A stretch of DNA of 64,000 nucleotides from Alphaproteobacteria bacterium 40-19 (GTDB lineage Bacteria > Pseudomonadota > Alphaproteobacteria > Holosporales > Holosporaceae): assembly GCA_001898075.1 (NCBI GenBank), contig MKSD01000001.1, positions 372,001-436,000 of the forward strand, read 5' to 3'. Position numbers and translations under genes: made by a program. The notes under the pieces are model-generated. The model had not been told where the DNA came from. It saw only the letters and a program-made list of their open reading frames with translations, and did no database searches. Of this stretch, positions 8,633 through 17,823 are shown piece after piece (the stretch's first letter is position 1; every line of letters begins with the position of its first letter).

Positions 8633-9961
8633 TTAAGACAAAACCTCTTCGTTCTTCACCTTTAAAGAACCATCTTGGAATTCCAGCGTCAGTTCTGCAA
8701 ATTTTTTGGCCTGATCAATACAAGAAAGAACTTGCCCCCCTGGCCCATGGACTAAAGAAAAACCTCTGGCCAACGTCTTACGGTAAGATAAAGTTTCTAA
8801 CAAATCGCCACTCCGTATCAAATCACTGTGACGTTGGAAAACACCTTGCCGACTGTAAGAATCCAGCTGCTGGGCAAAACCCATCACCGTCTGGTCCAAA
8901 CGGTCCAAAGAATCAACAGGTTTACGAAAACCCATCATCAAGCGATTATAGGCATGCTCTTTGGTTTGAAGCAGAAGACCCCAGTTCTGCCCCGCATCAT
9001 CACAAAGATCGTCCAAGGCTTGCATCATCAGATTGATATGTTCGGGAATTTTAAGCCAGCCTTTGATCGCTTGAGTTACTTGAAGGTCATAAAAGCGATG
9101 CAAGGACCCTAAGTACGTCGTCAACCGCTGCGCCATCACGTCCAACTTCTTCACCCAATCTGCCCGGCAAGGTAACACCAGCTCTATGGCTGCAGTAGGG
9201 GTTGGTGCCCGCAGATCTGCCACATAATCGCAAAGCGTTGTGTCAGTTTCGTGGCCTACAGCACTAACGACCGGCAAAGTACACGCAGCAATAGCCCGCA
9301 CCAAAGCTTCATCATGAAACGGCCACAAATCTTCAATGCTTCCCCCACCCCGGGCCACAATCAACACATCCGGCTTTTGCACTTCAGGTAGCGCTTGAAA
9401 ATAGGCAAGCCCCTGGATGATTTCTTGACACGCCGTACTGCCCTGCACCTGAACGGGATACAAGTCAATGTAGCACGGCCAACGATCCTGGCAGCGATGC
9501 AACATATCCTGGATCACGGCTCCCGTCGCCGAAGTTAAAATCCCCAGGCGGCTAGGGAACAGAGGTAAGGTTTTTTTTCGCTCTCCATCAAACAACCCTT
9601 CAAACCTTAGTTTTTCCTTTAATTCCTCTAATTTTTGCAGCAGGGCTCCCTGCCCTTGTCCCCAAACACAATCCACCACAATCTGATACTTAGATCGCCC
9701 AGGATAAGTTGTTAACTTTCCATGACACACAACCTCTAAGCCATCACTTAAAGGAACCCCCAAGGGCGTGCCGCGCCAACATACGGCATCCATAACAGCC
9801 TTTTGATCTTTGATCGAAAAATAGTGATGCCCCGAGGTATGCCGCTTATATCCCGAAATCTCTCCACGCAAAAAAACATCCCCAAAACGCTCTTCCACCG
9901 AAAACTTTAGAAGCTGAGAAAGATCTGAAACACTGAAAGGAGCTTCTAATGAAGAGGCCAT
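8633..9961 (-). CDS. xseA: Exodeoxyribonuclease VII large subunit
   Basis: From the ATG at 9961 (MASSLEAPFSVSDLSQLL) this is a roughly 442-residue XseA, the catalytic subunit of exonuclease VII, which degrades single-stranded DNA with XseB. The N-terminal OB domain has the GEISGYKRHTSGHHYFSIKD segment (about 33-52), followed by RLGILTSATGAVIQD and the conserved ARGGGSIEDLWPFHDEALVRAI and VGHETDTTLCDYVADLRAPTPTAA segments (quoted in part). The partner xseB is at 26518-26763, about 17 kb away. The in-frame start at 10042 is less likely, since it adds residues not typical of the family. Confidence 0.95.
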   Translation of the reverse strand: MASSLEAPFSVSDLSQLLKFSVEERFGDVFLRGEISGYKRHTSGHHYFSIKDQKAVMDAVCWRGTPLGVPLSDGLEVVCHGKLTTYPGRSKYQIVVDCVWGQGQGALLQKLEELKEKLRFEGLFDGERKKTLPLFPSRLGILTSATGAVIQDMLHRCQDRWPCYIDLYPVQVQGSTACQEIIQGLAYFQALPEVQKPDVLIVARGGGSIEDLWPFHDEALVRAIAACTLPVVSAVGHETDTTLCDYVADLRAPTPTAAIELVLPCRADWVKKLDVMAQRLTTYLGSLHRFYDLQVTQAIKGWLKIPEHINLMMQALDDLCDDAGQNWGLLLQTKEHAYNRLMMGFRKPVDSLDRLDQTVMGFAQQLDSYSRQGVFQRHSDLIRSGDLLETLSYRKTLARGFSLVHGPGGQVLSCIDQAKKFAELTLEFQDGSLKVKNEEVLS

Positions 9962-10138
9962 AGAATTAAATTTTTGATACTCAAAACTTAAAACATTGTG
10001 CAAAAAAACTGGAAAAATATCCAGATCTATCTGATTGCACAAAAAAAAAGATTTTGATAAAAAATTAGAAATATTATTTTATTTTTTACCATTATAAGTC
10101 ATAATATTTTTAATAAAAAAACTAAGATTTAAAAGATT

Positions 10139-11104
10139 GTGAAAAATTCAATTATTTTGCTGACGTTTTGCAGCATAATAGATAATGCTTTTGCAGGAAA
10201 ATACACAGAATCTAGTGATGAGGAAGAAAAGGCACCTCGTACAAAACTTATCGGTAAAATAGATAAAACTGATACCCATCAGAACTTATGGAAGTTTGAA
10301 GATTTTAAAAATGGTCACTGGATTAGGCAGAAACTGAGCCTCCTGCCAGAGGATTTTTTGAGTGAAGAAGAAAAATCATACAAAAACTATTATAACTCCA
10401 TCGAAAATCTTGATCAGCATTTAAGAAATTTTCTTTATGGGGTCTATCAAAAACCATTCTTAACTTATAAACAGATGATCACGCTAGACCCGGAAGGCTT
10501 ATTGAGCAAACTGACTAATTTTCAAAAAATATTTACAGATCCTAATCGATCATATGAAGTCGCACTCAATACAGCCAAACTCATCAATACATTAAAAAAA
10601 TTAACTGAAGAAATTAAAGAAAATGATGACACTTATGTTGAAGATTTTAAAAAACTATCTTTAGATCAGGGATCTTTGTTAGAAAAAAATAATAAAAGAT
10701 TTATCCTGCATGATAAAGGAAGCGTATGGCATTTTGAAGATTTTGGCAATTTACCTTTGGTTAGAAGTGACATGGCTGAGGATCGAGAGTATTTGTTAAG
10801 CTCAGAAGATAAACAGTATCAACAATACTATAAATCTATTAACAATCTGGATACGAACCTTGAAAAATTTATGTCTGCCTGGAAGGGAAAAAGCTTCTAC
10901 ACTACAGAAGAATTAAAAAAATTGGTGGATGTTAAAAAGTTATTAAACGAACTCACCCAATTTGCAGAGATGCTTCCAAAACCTCTGGGGACAACTCGTG
11001 TAGACGGTGCGGTCAAACAAGCGATCTATGCTTTAAAGAAACTAGTACAAGAGGAAGAAAAATCTAATTTGGTTGAAAAATTTCAAAAAATGTCCTTAGA
11101 GTAA
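10139..11104 (+). CDS. Exported protein with two tandem copies of one domain, unknown function
   Basis: A 321-residue protein with a GTG start and a signal peptide (MKNSIILLTFCSIIDNAFA). It consists of two related halves of about 126 residues: roughly 49-174 (NLWKFEDF, SYKNYYNSIENLDQHLRNF, VEDFKKLSL) and roughly 195-320 (SVWHFEDF, QYQQYYKSINNLDTNLEKF, VEKFQKMSL). Conserved positions recur in the same order across the full length, so this is an internal duplication rather than a chance match. The domain is mostly helical and charged. No known family was recognised. It stands alone between xseA (opposite strand) and ligA. Confidence 0.65.
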   Translation: MKNSIILLTFCSIIDNAFAGKYTESSDEEEKAPRTKLIGKIDKTDTHQNLWKFEDFKNGHWIRQKLSLLPEDFLSEEEKSYKNYYNSIENLDQHLRNFLYGVYQKPFLTYKQMITLDPEGLLSKLTNFQKIFTDPNRSYEVALNTAKLINTLKKLTEEIKENDDTYVEDFKKLSLDQGSLLEKNNKRFILHDKGSVWHFEDFGNLPLVRSDMAEDREYLLSSEDKQYQQYYKSINNLDTNLEKFMSAWKGKSFYTTEELKKLVDVKKLLNELTQFAEMLPKPLGTTRVDGAVKQAIYALKKLVQEEEKSNLVEKFQKMSLE

Positions 11105-11213
11105 CCGTTTTTACCTAGCCCCAGAAAACATCAAGTAAGACCTCTATGAAAAAACACTTTGTGATTATACAAAAAACTGTTACAATTTTTCAAAAAAGTT
11201 TCTAGGTTTTTTA

Positions 11214-13265
11214 ATGAGTGTGCCGCCAGAAATAAGGCAAGAGTGGCAGGAATTGGTTCAAGAAATATTGCTGCACAACCGTCTTTATTATCAGGAAGAT
11301 CGGCCTATTATTTCAGATTCAGAATACGACAGCCTATACCATCGCTTGGTTTTTCTGGAATCTCAACACCCAGAGCTCAGCACTCCTTACAGTCCAACTC
11401 AACGTGTAGGGGAAAGATCTTTAGAACAATTCCAAAAAGTTGACCACCTCTTTCCTTTATACTCTTTGACCAACGCCTTTTGCACACCCGAGCTGGAAAA
11501 ATTCGTCATGAGCTGCCGCAAAGCCTTAGAGTTACCTTCAGAAGAACCCTTACACTGGGTTGCGGAACATAAAATTGATGGCCTTACAGTAGCGCTGCAA
11601 TACAAACAAGGAAACTTGAAGTCTGCTTCTACCCGAGGAGACGGCCGGCAAGGGGAAGATATAACCCATCACGTCCCTTTTATTTCTGGCATTCCTTTGC
11701 GCATCCCCTTGCACACTCCAGAGCTTCTTGAAATCCGGGGCGAAGTTTTTATCAGTAAAAAAGATTTTCAGGAAATGAACCGCCAATGCAAAGAAAAAGG
11801 TCTAGAGCTTTTTTCCACGGCCCGAAATGCCGCTGCAGGAACGGTTCGTCAGCTAGATATTGACCTGGATATTCCCAGGCCGTTGCAATTCATTGTACAC
11901 GGAGTCTTTCCACAAATTGCAGATACCTATCAAAAGGCTACCCAGCAGCTGATTGCATGGGGTTTTTGCTATCAAAGCGGGGGGCAGCTGTGCTTGGGCC
12001 TGGATGATTTAATAGACTATTATCATAACCTGCAAGAAATTCGTGATGACATCCCCTATGAAATCGACGGTGCGGTATACAAAATCAATCGCTTTGACTT
12101 TCAAGACCAGTTAGGATACCGCACCAAAACGCCTCGATTTGCGGTAGCTCATAAATTTCCAGCTTTACAAAGTACGACAGTCATCAAAGACATTGTCATT
12201 CAGGTAGGACGCACCGGAGTCTTAACTCCGGTGGCCTGTTTAAGACCTGTCTATGTAGGGGGAGTCTGCGTTGCAAGAGCCAGCCTGCACAATCAAGATG
12301 AAATCACCCGTAAAGACATCCGAATCGGAGATCATGTGCGTATTCAAAGGGCCGGAGATGTCATCCCTCAGGTCACCGAAGTCATTCAACCCCTGCGACC
12401 CAAAAGCGCTGTTCCTTTTGAATTTCCACAACTCTGCCCTGTGTGCCAAGGCCCTGTTTTACGTCTGGAAGGGCAGGTCGCCTATCGCTGCGTTCAAGGG
12501 GTCCAATGCCCGGCCCAAGCCATATGGGCTCTGCGTCATCTGGTTTCTAAAGAATCCTTAAATATTAAAGGTCTAGGCCCTAAACAAGTAAAGTTCTTGT
12601 ACCAAATGGGCTACCTGAACAGTCCTGCCGATCTTTTTAAATTGGATTCTCATAAAGAAGCCTGGATAAATTTGCCGGGCTGGGGACAAAAAAGTGTGGA
12701 TCAAATCTTAAGCAGCATCCAAGAAAGCCGCCACGTGGCGATAGATAAATTGTGGTATGGGCTAGGTATTCCCCAAGTTGGGCAAGCAACCTCTTTGGTA
12801 TTGGCCCGAGCCTTCCCTGATTTGCAGGCTGTAAAAAACTTAATGCACAAGTTAAACCAGGAACAAAGCCAGGACGAAGAATTTTTAACAGAACTTGAAG
12901 GGGTTGGCCCCCTGATTGCCCAAGAAATCAAAATCTTTTTCGTAGCCCCGGGAAACGTCCCTTTACTGGAAGAATTCTTTTCTTACCTTGCCCCTACCCC
13001 ACTTAAAGATATCTCGCAGGTTTTGAAAGGAAAGACGGTGGTGTTTACAGGATCTTTTGAAAACGGATCAAGGAGTATATTGGAACAACAGGCACGACAG
13101 GCCGGGGCCTGCGTCAGCTCTGCAGTGACCAAAAAAACGACTTATCTAATCTGCGGCCAAGATCCGGGACAAAAGCGGGAAAAAGCTGAAAAACTAGGCA
13201 TCCCTATCCTTTCCAAACAGCAATGGGAGGAAGTTCTGCAAAAAGACATCCTTAATCATTCTTGA
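11214..13265 (+). CDS. ligA: NAD-dependent DNA ligase LigA
   Basis: A 683-residue LigA, the replicative ligase that joins Okazaki fragments using NAD. Visible: YYxxxxPxISDxEYDxL in domain Ia (about 25-40), the adenylation motif EHKIDGLTVAL with the active Lys at about 117, STRGDGRQGEDIT, RGEVFISKKDF, the OB-fold region GRTGVLTPVACL, the four-cysteine zinc finger CPVCQGPV...CVQGVQCPAQ, helix-hairpin-helix repeats, and a C-terminal BRCT domain (KGKTVVFTGSFENGSR to the end). Full length and intact. The start is ATG 11214. It is followed after 19 bases by an LRR protein gene on the same strand. Confidence 0.97.
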   Translation: MSVPPEIRQEWQELVQEILLHNRLYYQEDRPIISDSEYDSLYHRLVFLESQHPELSTPYSPTQRVGERSLEQFQKVDHLFPLYSLTNAFCTPELEKFVMSCRKALELPSEEPLHWVAEHKIDGLTVALQYKQGNLKSASTRGDGRQGEDITHHVPFISGIPLRIPLHTPELLEIRGEVFISKKDFQEMNRQCKEKGLELFSTARNAAAGTVRQLDIDLDIPRPLQFIVHGVFPQIADTYQKATQQLIAWGFCYQSGGQLCLGLDDLIDYYHNLQEIRDDIPYEIDGAVYKINRFDFQDQLGYRTKTPRFAVAHKFPALQSTTVIKDIVIQVGRTGVLTPVACLRPVYVGGVCVARASLHNQDEITRKDIRIGDHVRIQRAGDVIPQVTEVIQPLRPKSAVPFEFPQLCPVCQGPVLRLEGQVAYRCVQGVQCPAQAIWALRHLVSKESLNIKGLGPKQVKFLYQMGYLNSPADLFKLDSHKEAWINLPGWGQKSVDQILSSIQESRHVAIDKLWYGLGIPQVGQATSLVLARAFPDLQAVKNLMHKLNQEQSQDEEFLTELEGVGPLIAQEIKIFFVAPGNVPLLEEFFSYLAPTPLKDISQVLKGKTVVFTGSFENGSRSILEQQARQAGACVSSAVTKKTTYLICGQDPGQKREKAEKLGIPILSKQQWEEVLQKDILNHS

Positions 13266-13284
13266 TATACTTTTTTGTAAGCAT

Positions 13285-14388
13285 ATGTTTTCGCCAATCA
13301 GATTCATCTTTTGTTATCTATTGTCTACACTTGCAGGGGCAGATATGACGAAGGATTCCGTCTTGCCAAAAGAACGCCCTTATATAGGCGAGAGGACAAT
13401 ACGCCTGCACGAGACACAAGATGTAGAAGAATTTTTAAAAGATCTCAAATATCGCCGGAAAGTGAAGGTCCTGCACACGTACTTCGGCGGCCCTCATGAT
13501 TTCCTAATACATCTTCATTGTCCTAAACTTTTAAAGATTATTTTACACGGGTTCACAAATAACGCCCTGTCTGCCTTAGCCCAGTTAAAAGCCCCCAATC
13601 TTCACCATGTTTCCCTGAGTGATGGACACGTTTTTTCTGGACCAATGCTGAACAAAACGGTAGAAATGCCTACGGTTAGGGAACTAACCATTGCTGGTTG
13701 GCCCGTCATAAAAGACTTGAAATTTCTTTCGCGCATCAAATTTCCTGCTTTAGAAGAATTATCCATTACTCATCATGCAACGGTTAAAAGTCTGGAAGGT
13801 ATTGAAGCTGCTGCTGGGACATTAAAATCCATATCTATACAACATGATACGCAAGTTAGTTCAGAAATATTTGACGGAAGCGGATTCAACGCAACTTTTC
13901 CTTTCTTAAAAAGAGTCTTCTTCGACTGCCCCATAAAAGATTTTTCAATATTTAAAGAAATGATTGCACCAACATTGGGAACATTAGAATTAAGTTGCGT
14001 TTTTTTTGATTTAGACTTTAACAATGAAAATATTTTTCAAGGTCTAATAGATATGCAAGCCCCCGAACTGCGCTCTGTTACGTTAGATGTATGGGTTAAC
14101 GCAAAAAGGTTTGACGAAAAAGAGTTTGAGAAAAAAATGGCTTCTCTTACCCCTCGCTTAACAAAACTCAACCATGCTTTTAAAACTTTCAAAAAACAGT
14201 TTATTCAAAAATATCCTCTTGAAGGGAATCCAGACAGATCTTCAGTGGACTTCTGTGTGACAATCACGGTTTCCGTTTTTGAAACTGATAAAGAAAAAGT
14301 GTTGGATGTATTGAAAACAAACATCGATTCTTCTATTGCCATAAAATTTCATATTATAGAAACACCCTCTGCAGAACCAATTTCTTAG
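13285..14388 (+). CDS. Exported leucine-rich-repeat protein (first of a tandem pair)
   Basis: A 367-residue protein with a signal-like N-terminus (MFSPIRFIFCYLLSTLAGA). About residues 70-290 carry irregular leucine-rich repeats built around P(x)L..L.L: APNLHHVSL, MPTVRELTI, FPALEELSI, AGTLKSISI, FPFLKRVFF, APTLGTLEL, APELRSVTL. The C-terminal 80 residues are non-repeat and charged. The next gene, starting near 14541, is a clear paralogue with the same repeat order. LRR proteins generally bind other proteins; a host-interaction role is inferred. It lies 19 bases after ligA and may share its transcript. Confidence 0.65.
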   Translation: MFSPIRFIFCYLLSTLAGADMTKDSVLPKERPYIGERTIRLHETQDVEEFLKDLKYRRKVKVLHTYFGGPHDFLIHLHCPKLLKIILHGFTNNALSALAQLKAPNLHHVSLSDGHVFSGPMLNKTVEMPTVRELTIAGWPVIKDLKFLSRIKFPALEELSITHHATVKSLEGIEAAAGTLKSISIQHDTQVSSEIFDGSGFNATFPFLKRVFFDCPIKDFSIFKEMIAPTLGTLELSCVFFDLDFNNENIFQGLIDMQAPELRSVTLDVWVNAKRFDEKEFEKKMASLTPRLTKLNHAFKTFKKQFIQKYPLEGNPDRSSVDFCVTITVSVFETDKEKVLDVLKTNIDSSIAIKFHIIETPSAEPIS

Positions 14389-14540
14389 AGGTTTTAGAAA
14401 TTGAACATATTTTAGGGAGTAAAAAAAGAAAGTAACCTAAAATTAGAAAAATTGGTGACTTTTTAAAAAACAGCATTTAAAATAAAAAAGGATTGTTTTG
14501 TTAGATAAAAAATGAAATTTTTCTCTCTTTTTTAATTTTT

Positions 14541-15380
14541 TTGTGCCCGGATGTCAGTATTGCGGAGCCAGAAATAACAAAAAGTGTCAATCTAAAACAT
14601 GCATTCATCAATAACGATGAAGAACTTGAAATATTTTTAAACAATCCAGAGTATCGCAATTCTGTAGAGTATATCCGTATTTATATCTCAAAGTGTGACT
14701 GGTTGAAAAAGTATTCTTTTCCTGCTTTGACACATATCGGATTTTATGACTGTAAGCTCCAAAACATTCTAAAAATTTTGCCTTTTTTGAAAGCACCCTC
14801 CTTAAATCGTCTGGGTCTTGTAGGACAAACCTTCAAAGGGCCCTACCCGGAAAAGGATATTACCATGCCTAAAGTCACAGACTTATATATCAATGGCCCC
14901 ATAGAAGATTTAGAGCTCTTTAGTGTCCTAAAGTTTCCCACATTAGACAGCCTCAGCATCGGCCGGCATTCTGCTGTCAAAAGTTTTAAAGGCATTGAAC
15001 ATATCGCACCGACCTTACGTTCTTTGGAGGTGGTTCGTATAGATTTCGAAAATTTTGAAGGCCATGGCTTAGAAGCGACTTTTCCGCTTTTGAACGCTAT
15101 AGCATTGCAAACGGTAAAAAATTTGGATTTTCTTAAAATATTCAAGGGATTCAACGCCCCTCAATTAGAGACTTTGGATTTGTCCGGCTATGATCTAGGC
15201 AACTCTAACGTTTTTGAAGGATTATCGCAGATGCAAGCGCCAAATTTGAAAACTGTCATCCTGAGCTTTTCCCCGCCATTACTTATGGATAACGTGCGCA
15301 GAAATAGCGCACGAGGTCTTTCGATGAGTTTAATGGAACACTTTGGCCCTTCTGTAAATGTGGAAACGGATTTGGATTAA
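14541..15380 (+). CDS. Leucine-rich-repeat protein, paralogue of the upstream gene, signal peptide frameshifted
   Basis: The open frame gives 279 residues from a TTG and is paralogous to the gene at 13285 (APSLNRLGL, MPKVTDLYI, FPTLDSLSI, APTLRSLEV, FPLLNAIAL, APQLETLDL, APNLKTVIL; shared VKSxxGIE and ATFPxL). It is shorter at the C-terminus, ending soon after the last repeat. An ATG at 14512 encodes MKFFSLF and then a stop; one more T in the T6 tract at 14528-14533 would give a signal peptide (MKFFSLFLIFLCPDVSIA) joined to this frame. It may therefore be off, decaying or misread. The function is not known. Confidence 0.55.
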   Translation: MCPDVSIAEPEITKSVNLKHAFINNDEELEIFLNNPEYRNSVEYIRIYISKCDWLKKYSFPALTHIGFYDCKLQNILKILPFLKAPSLNRLGLVGQTFKGPYPEKDITMPKVTDLYINGPIEDLELFSVLKFPTLDSLSIGRHSAVKSFKGIEHIAPTLRSLEVVRIDFENFEGHGLEATFPLLNAIALQTVKNLDFLKIFKGFNAPQLETLDLSGYDLGNSNVFEGLSQMQAPNLKTVILSFSPPLLMDNVRRNSARGLSMSLMEHFGPSVNVETDLD

Positions 15381-15412
15381 CTAAAGATTCAGCGCCATAC
15401 TAACTAACTTTC

Positions 15413-15441
15413 TTGACGAATAATAATAAGACTTATATCCT
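15413..15441 (+). promoter_or_regulatory. Possible sigma-70-type promoter for pdhB-pdhC
   Basis: TTGACG at 15413-15418 and TATCCT at 15436-15441 are separated by 17 bases, about 27 bases before the pdhB GTG. The -10 match is only fair. Confidence 0.35.
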
Positions 15442-15467
15442 AAGGAAGGTTTAAAGAAAAAATACCA

Positions 15468-16475
15468 GTGAAACATTATCAAGCTTCTGACGGCCCGTTA
15501 GTCAGTGTACGGGAAGCTCTAAGAGAGGGTTTGCGCCAAAGTATGCTGCAGGATTCTTCGGTTTTTCTGATGGGTGAAGAGGTGGCTGAATATCAAGGCG
15601 CTTATAAAATCAGCAAAGGGTTGTTAGACGAATTTGGTCCACAGCGTGTGATTGATTCCCCTATTTCTGAATATGGCTTTTCAGGTCTGGGGGTGGGCGC
15701 CGCGTTCATGGGCTTAAGGCCCGTCATCGAGTTTATGAGCTTTAACTTTTCTATGCAAGCCATTGATCATATCATCAATTCTGCTGCCAAAACCTATTAC
15801 ATGTCGGGTGGGATGATTCAGTCTCCTATTGTTTTCCGTGGCCCTAATGGAATGGCTGCAGGTGTTGGAGCTCAGCACTCTCAATGTTTTGCCAGCTGGT
15901 ATATGCACTGCCCTGGGTTAAAGGTCGTGTGCCCTTACGATTCTGCCAGTGCCAAAGGGCTGCTAGAGGCCTCTATCCAAGACCCCAATCCAGTCGTCTT
16001 TTTGGAACATGAACTGATGTACGGAAAATCGTTCCCTATGCCCGAGGTGATGGATCCTTGGCCTTTAGGTAAAGCATTGGTTCGTAAAGAAGGCCTTCAT
16101 GTCACTGTTGTCAGCTTTTCTTTCTCTTTAGATCTTTGCTTAAAAGCCGCAGAAATTTTGGAGGGTGAAGGGATTTCCTTAGAAGTCATCGATCTATGTT
16201 CTTTGCGTCCTCTGGACACACAAACCGTTATGGAGAGTGTTAGCAAGACGCATCGAATGATCGTGGTAGAAGAAGGGTGGCCTGTGTGCGGGGTAGGAAG
16301 TGAAATTTCTGCGTACATCGGGCAGCATGCTTTTGATCAATTAGATGCCCCCATCATGCGTTTGGCAGGAAGAGACATTCCTTTGCCCTATGCACAAAAC
16401 TTAGAGGCTGCCTGTGTGCCTCAGGTTCAAGATCTAATTGACTGTGTGCGTACCCTATGCCAGGGCGCTTTTTAA
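15468..16475 (+). CDS. pdhB: Pyruvate dehydrogenase E1 component, beta subunit
   Basis: A 335-residue E1-beta that, with PdhA, decarboxylates pyruvate using thiamine diphosphate and passes the acetyl group to E2. Visible: SVREALREGL, MGEEVAEYQGAYKISKGL, the PISEYGFSGLGVGAA segment, FRGPNGMAAGVGAQHSQ, LKVVCPYDSASAKGLL, IDLCSLRPLD, VVVEEGWP-like and RLAGRDIPLPYA near the end. The start is a GTG at 15468. It is followed after 12 bases by pdhC. pdhA is not upstream; an LRR gene occupies that place, so E1-alpha must be encoded elsewhere or be absent. Confidence 0.95.
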   Translation: MKHYQASDGPLVSVREALREGLRQSMLQDSSVFLMGEEVAEYQGAYKISKGLLDEFGPQRVIDSPISEYGFSGLGVGAAFMGLRPVIEFMSFNFSMQAIDHIINSAAKTYYMSGGMIQSPIVFRGPNGMAAGVGAQHSQCFASWYMHCPGLKVVCPYDSASAKGLLEASIQDPNPVVFLEHELMYGKSFPMPEVMDPWPLGKALVRKEGLHVTVVSFSFSLDLCLKAAEILEGEGISLEVIDLCSLRPLDTQTVMESVSKTHRMIVVEEGWPVCGVGSEISAYIGQHAFDQLDAPIMRLAGRDIPLPYAQNLEAACVPQVQDLIDCVRTLCQGAF

Positions 16476-16487
16476 CGGAGTTTTAAA

Positions 16488-17792
16488 ATGCCGATTCTTT
16501 TAACAATGCCTGCTTTGTCCCCAACCATGACCCAAGGAAACTTGGTAGCGTGGCATAAAAAACAAGGTGATAAAATTAAAGCAGGGGATACTTTTTTTGA
16601 TATTGAAACTGACAAAGCCATTATGAGCGTAGAAGCAGTCGATGAAGGGACGCTGTTTCACATCTTTGTTTCTGCAGGAACCAGTGCCGTAGCTGTGGGA
16701 CAAGCCCTAGCCATTCTGCAAGAAAAGGGAGATTCAGACGAAGAACTGCAAGAGATGGTGCAACGCGCTCTTCAAACTTCAGCCTCTGCGCCTGTTTCTT
16801 CTCCTGCGTCTGCTCCTGCAGCTAGCCTTCAAAGCACTCCCTTAGAAGTTGCAACTCCTCAACCTGATGCATCTAAAATAAAAACAGAACCTGCAATCAT
16901 AGTTCCTAAAAGTTCTGAAAGGTTATCTGCCTCTCCTCTGGCTAAGAAGATCGCTCAAGATAAAGGGATTGACCTACATCAAGCCTTTGGGGCAGGCTCA
17001 GGTTCAAGTCTAGGTTCAGGCCCAGGAGGACGCATCGTTAAAAAAGACGTAGAAGCATTGCAGCCTACATCTAGGTATCAATCTGGTCATCCAACGGGCC
17101 CAGAGACAGCTGCGTTTACAGATACGCCCCTTTCCAATATGCGGCGCGTGATTGCTCAACGTTTAGGTGAGGCCAAGCAAACGATACCCCACTTTTATCT
17201 GACAGTGGCTTGTGAGATGAATGCTTTGATGAGTTTAAGACAACAACTTAATCAGAGCTTAGAAAATCAGCGCATTTCGGTCAATGATTTTGTAGTCAAA
17301 GCCGTTGCTTTAGCCTTAAAAGATATTCCAGATATGAATGCCCACTTTTTACCCGAAGGTATTCGTAAGTTTCAAAATGTAGATGTGGCAGTAGCTGTAT
17401 CACTGGATAGCGGCCTGGTCACCCCTATTTTAAGGAATGCAGACATAAAAGGTATTCGTGCTTTATCTACGGAACTGAAAGAGCTGGTTGCAAAGGCAAG
17501 ATCCGGTAAATTATTGCCCTCTGACTATCAAGGTGGCGGATTTACCATTTCCAATTTAGGTATGTTTCAGATCGAACACTTCGCCGCCATCATCAATCCA
17601 CCTCAAGTAGGCATCTTGGCCGTGGGCGCTTCTTTAGAAAAACCTGTGGCCCAAGCAGGGCAGGTAAAGATAGCTACAGTCATGAATGTCACGCTGTCTG
17701 CAGATCACCGGGCCATCGACGGAGTGGTTGCTGCCAAGTTTTTACGACGCTTTCAATATTATATGGAACACCCATTATTGATGCTGTGCTAA
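16488..17792 (+). CDS. pdhC: Pyruvate dehydrogenase E2 component (dihydrolipoamide acetyltransferase)
   Basis: A 434-residue E2 in the usual order: one N-terminal lipoyl domain with the lipoylated Lys in ETDKAIMSVEA (about residue 44), an Ala/Pro/Ser-rich linker, a peripheral subunit-binding domain (RLSASPLAKKIAQDKGIDL, about 146-164, to GPGGRIVKKDVE), a second linker and the catalytic domain with SADHRAIDGVVAAKFL (active His and Asp) near the C-terminus. It forms an operon with pdhB. No lpd (E3) gene follows; an exported-protein gene comes next. Confidence 0.95.
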   Translation: MPILLTMPALSPTMTQGNLVAWHKKQGDKIKAGDTFFDIETDKAIMSVEAVDEGTLFHIFVSAGTSAVAVGQALAILQEKGDSDEELQEMVQRALQTSASAPVSSPASAPAASLQSTPLEVATPQPDASKIKTEPAIIVPKSSERLSASPLAKKIAQDKGIDLHQAFGAGSGSSLGSGPGGRIVKKDVEALQPTSRYQSGHPTGPETAAFTDTPLSNMRRVIAQRLGEAKQTIPHFYLTVACEMNALMSLRQQLNQSLENQRISVNDFVVKAVALALKDIPDMNAHFLPEGIRKFQNVDVAVAVSLDSGLVTPILRNADIKGIRALSTELKELVAKARSGKLLPSDYQGGGFTISNLGMFQIEHFAAIINPPQVGILAVGASLEKPVAQAGQVKIATVMNVTLSADHRAIDGVVAAKFLRRFQYYMEHPLLMLC

Positions 17793-17823
17793 AATAGTTT
17801 CAGGGAGTTAAGGTATTCCAAAA

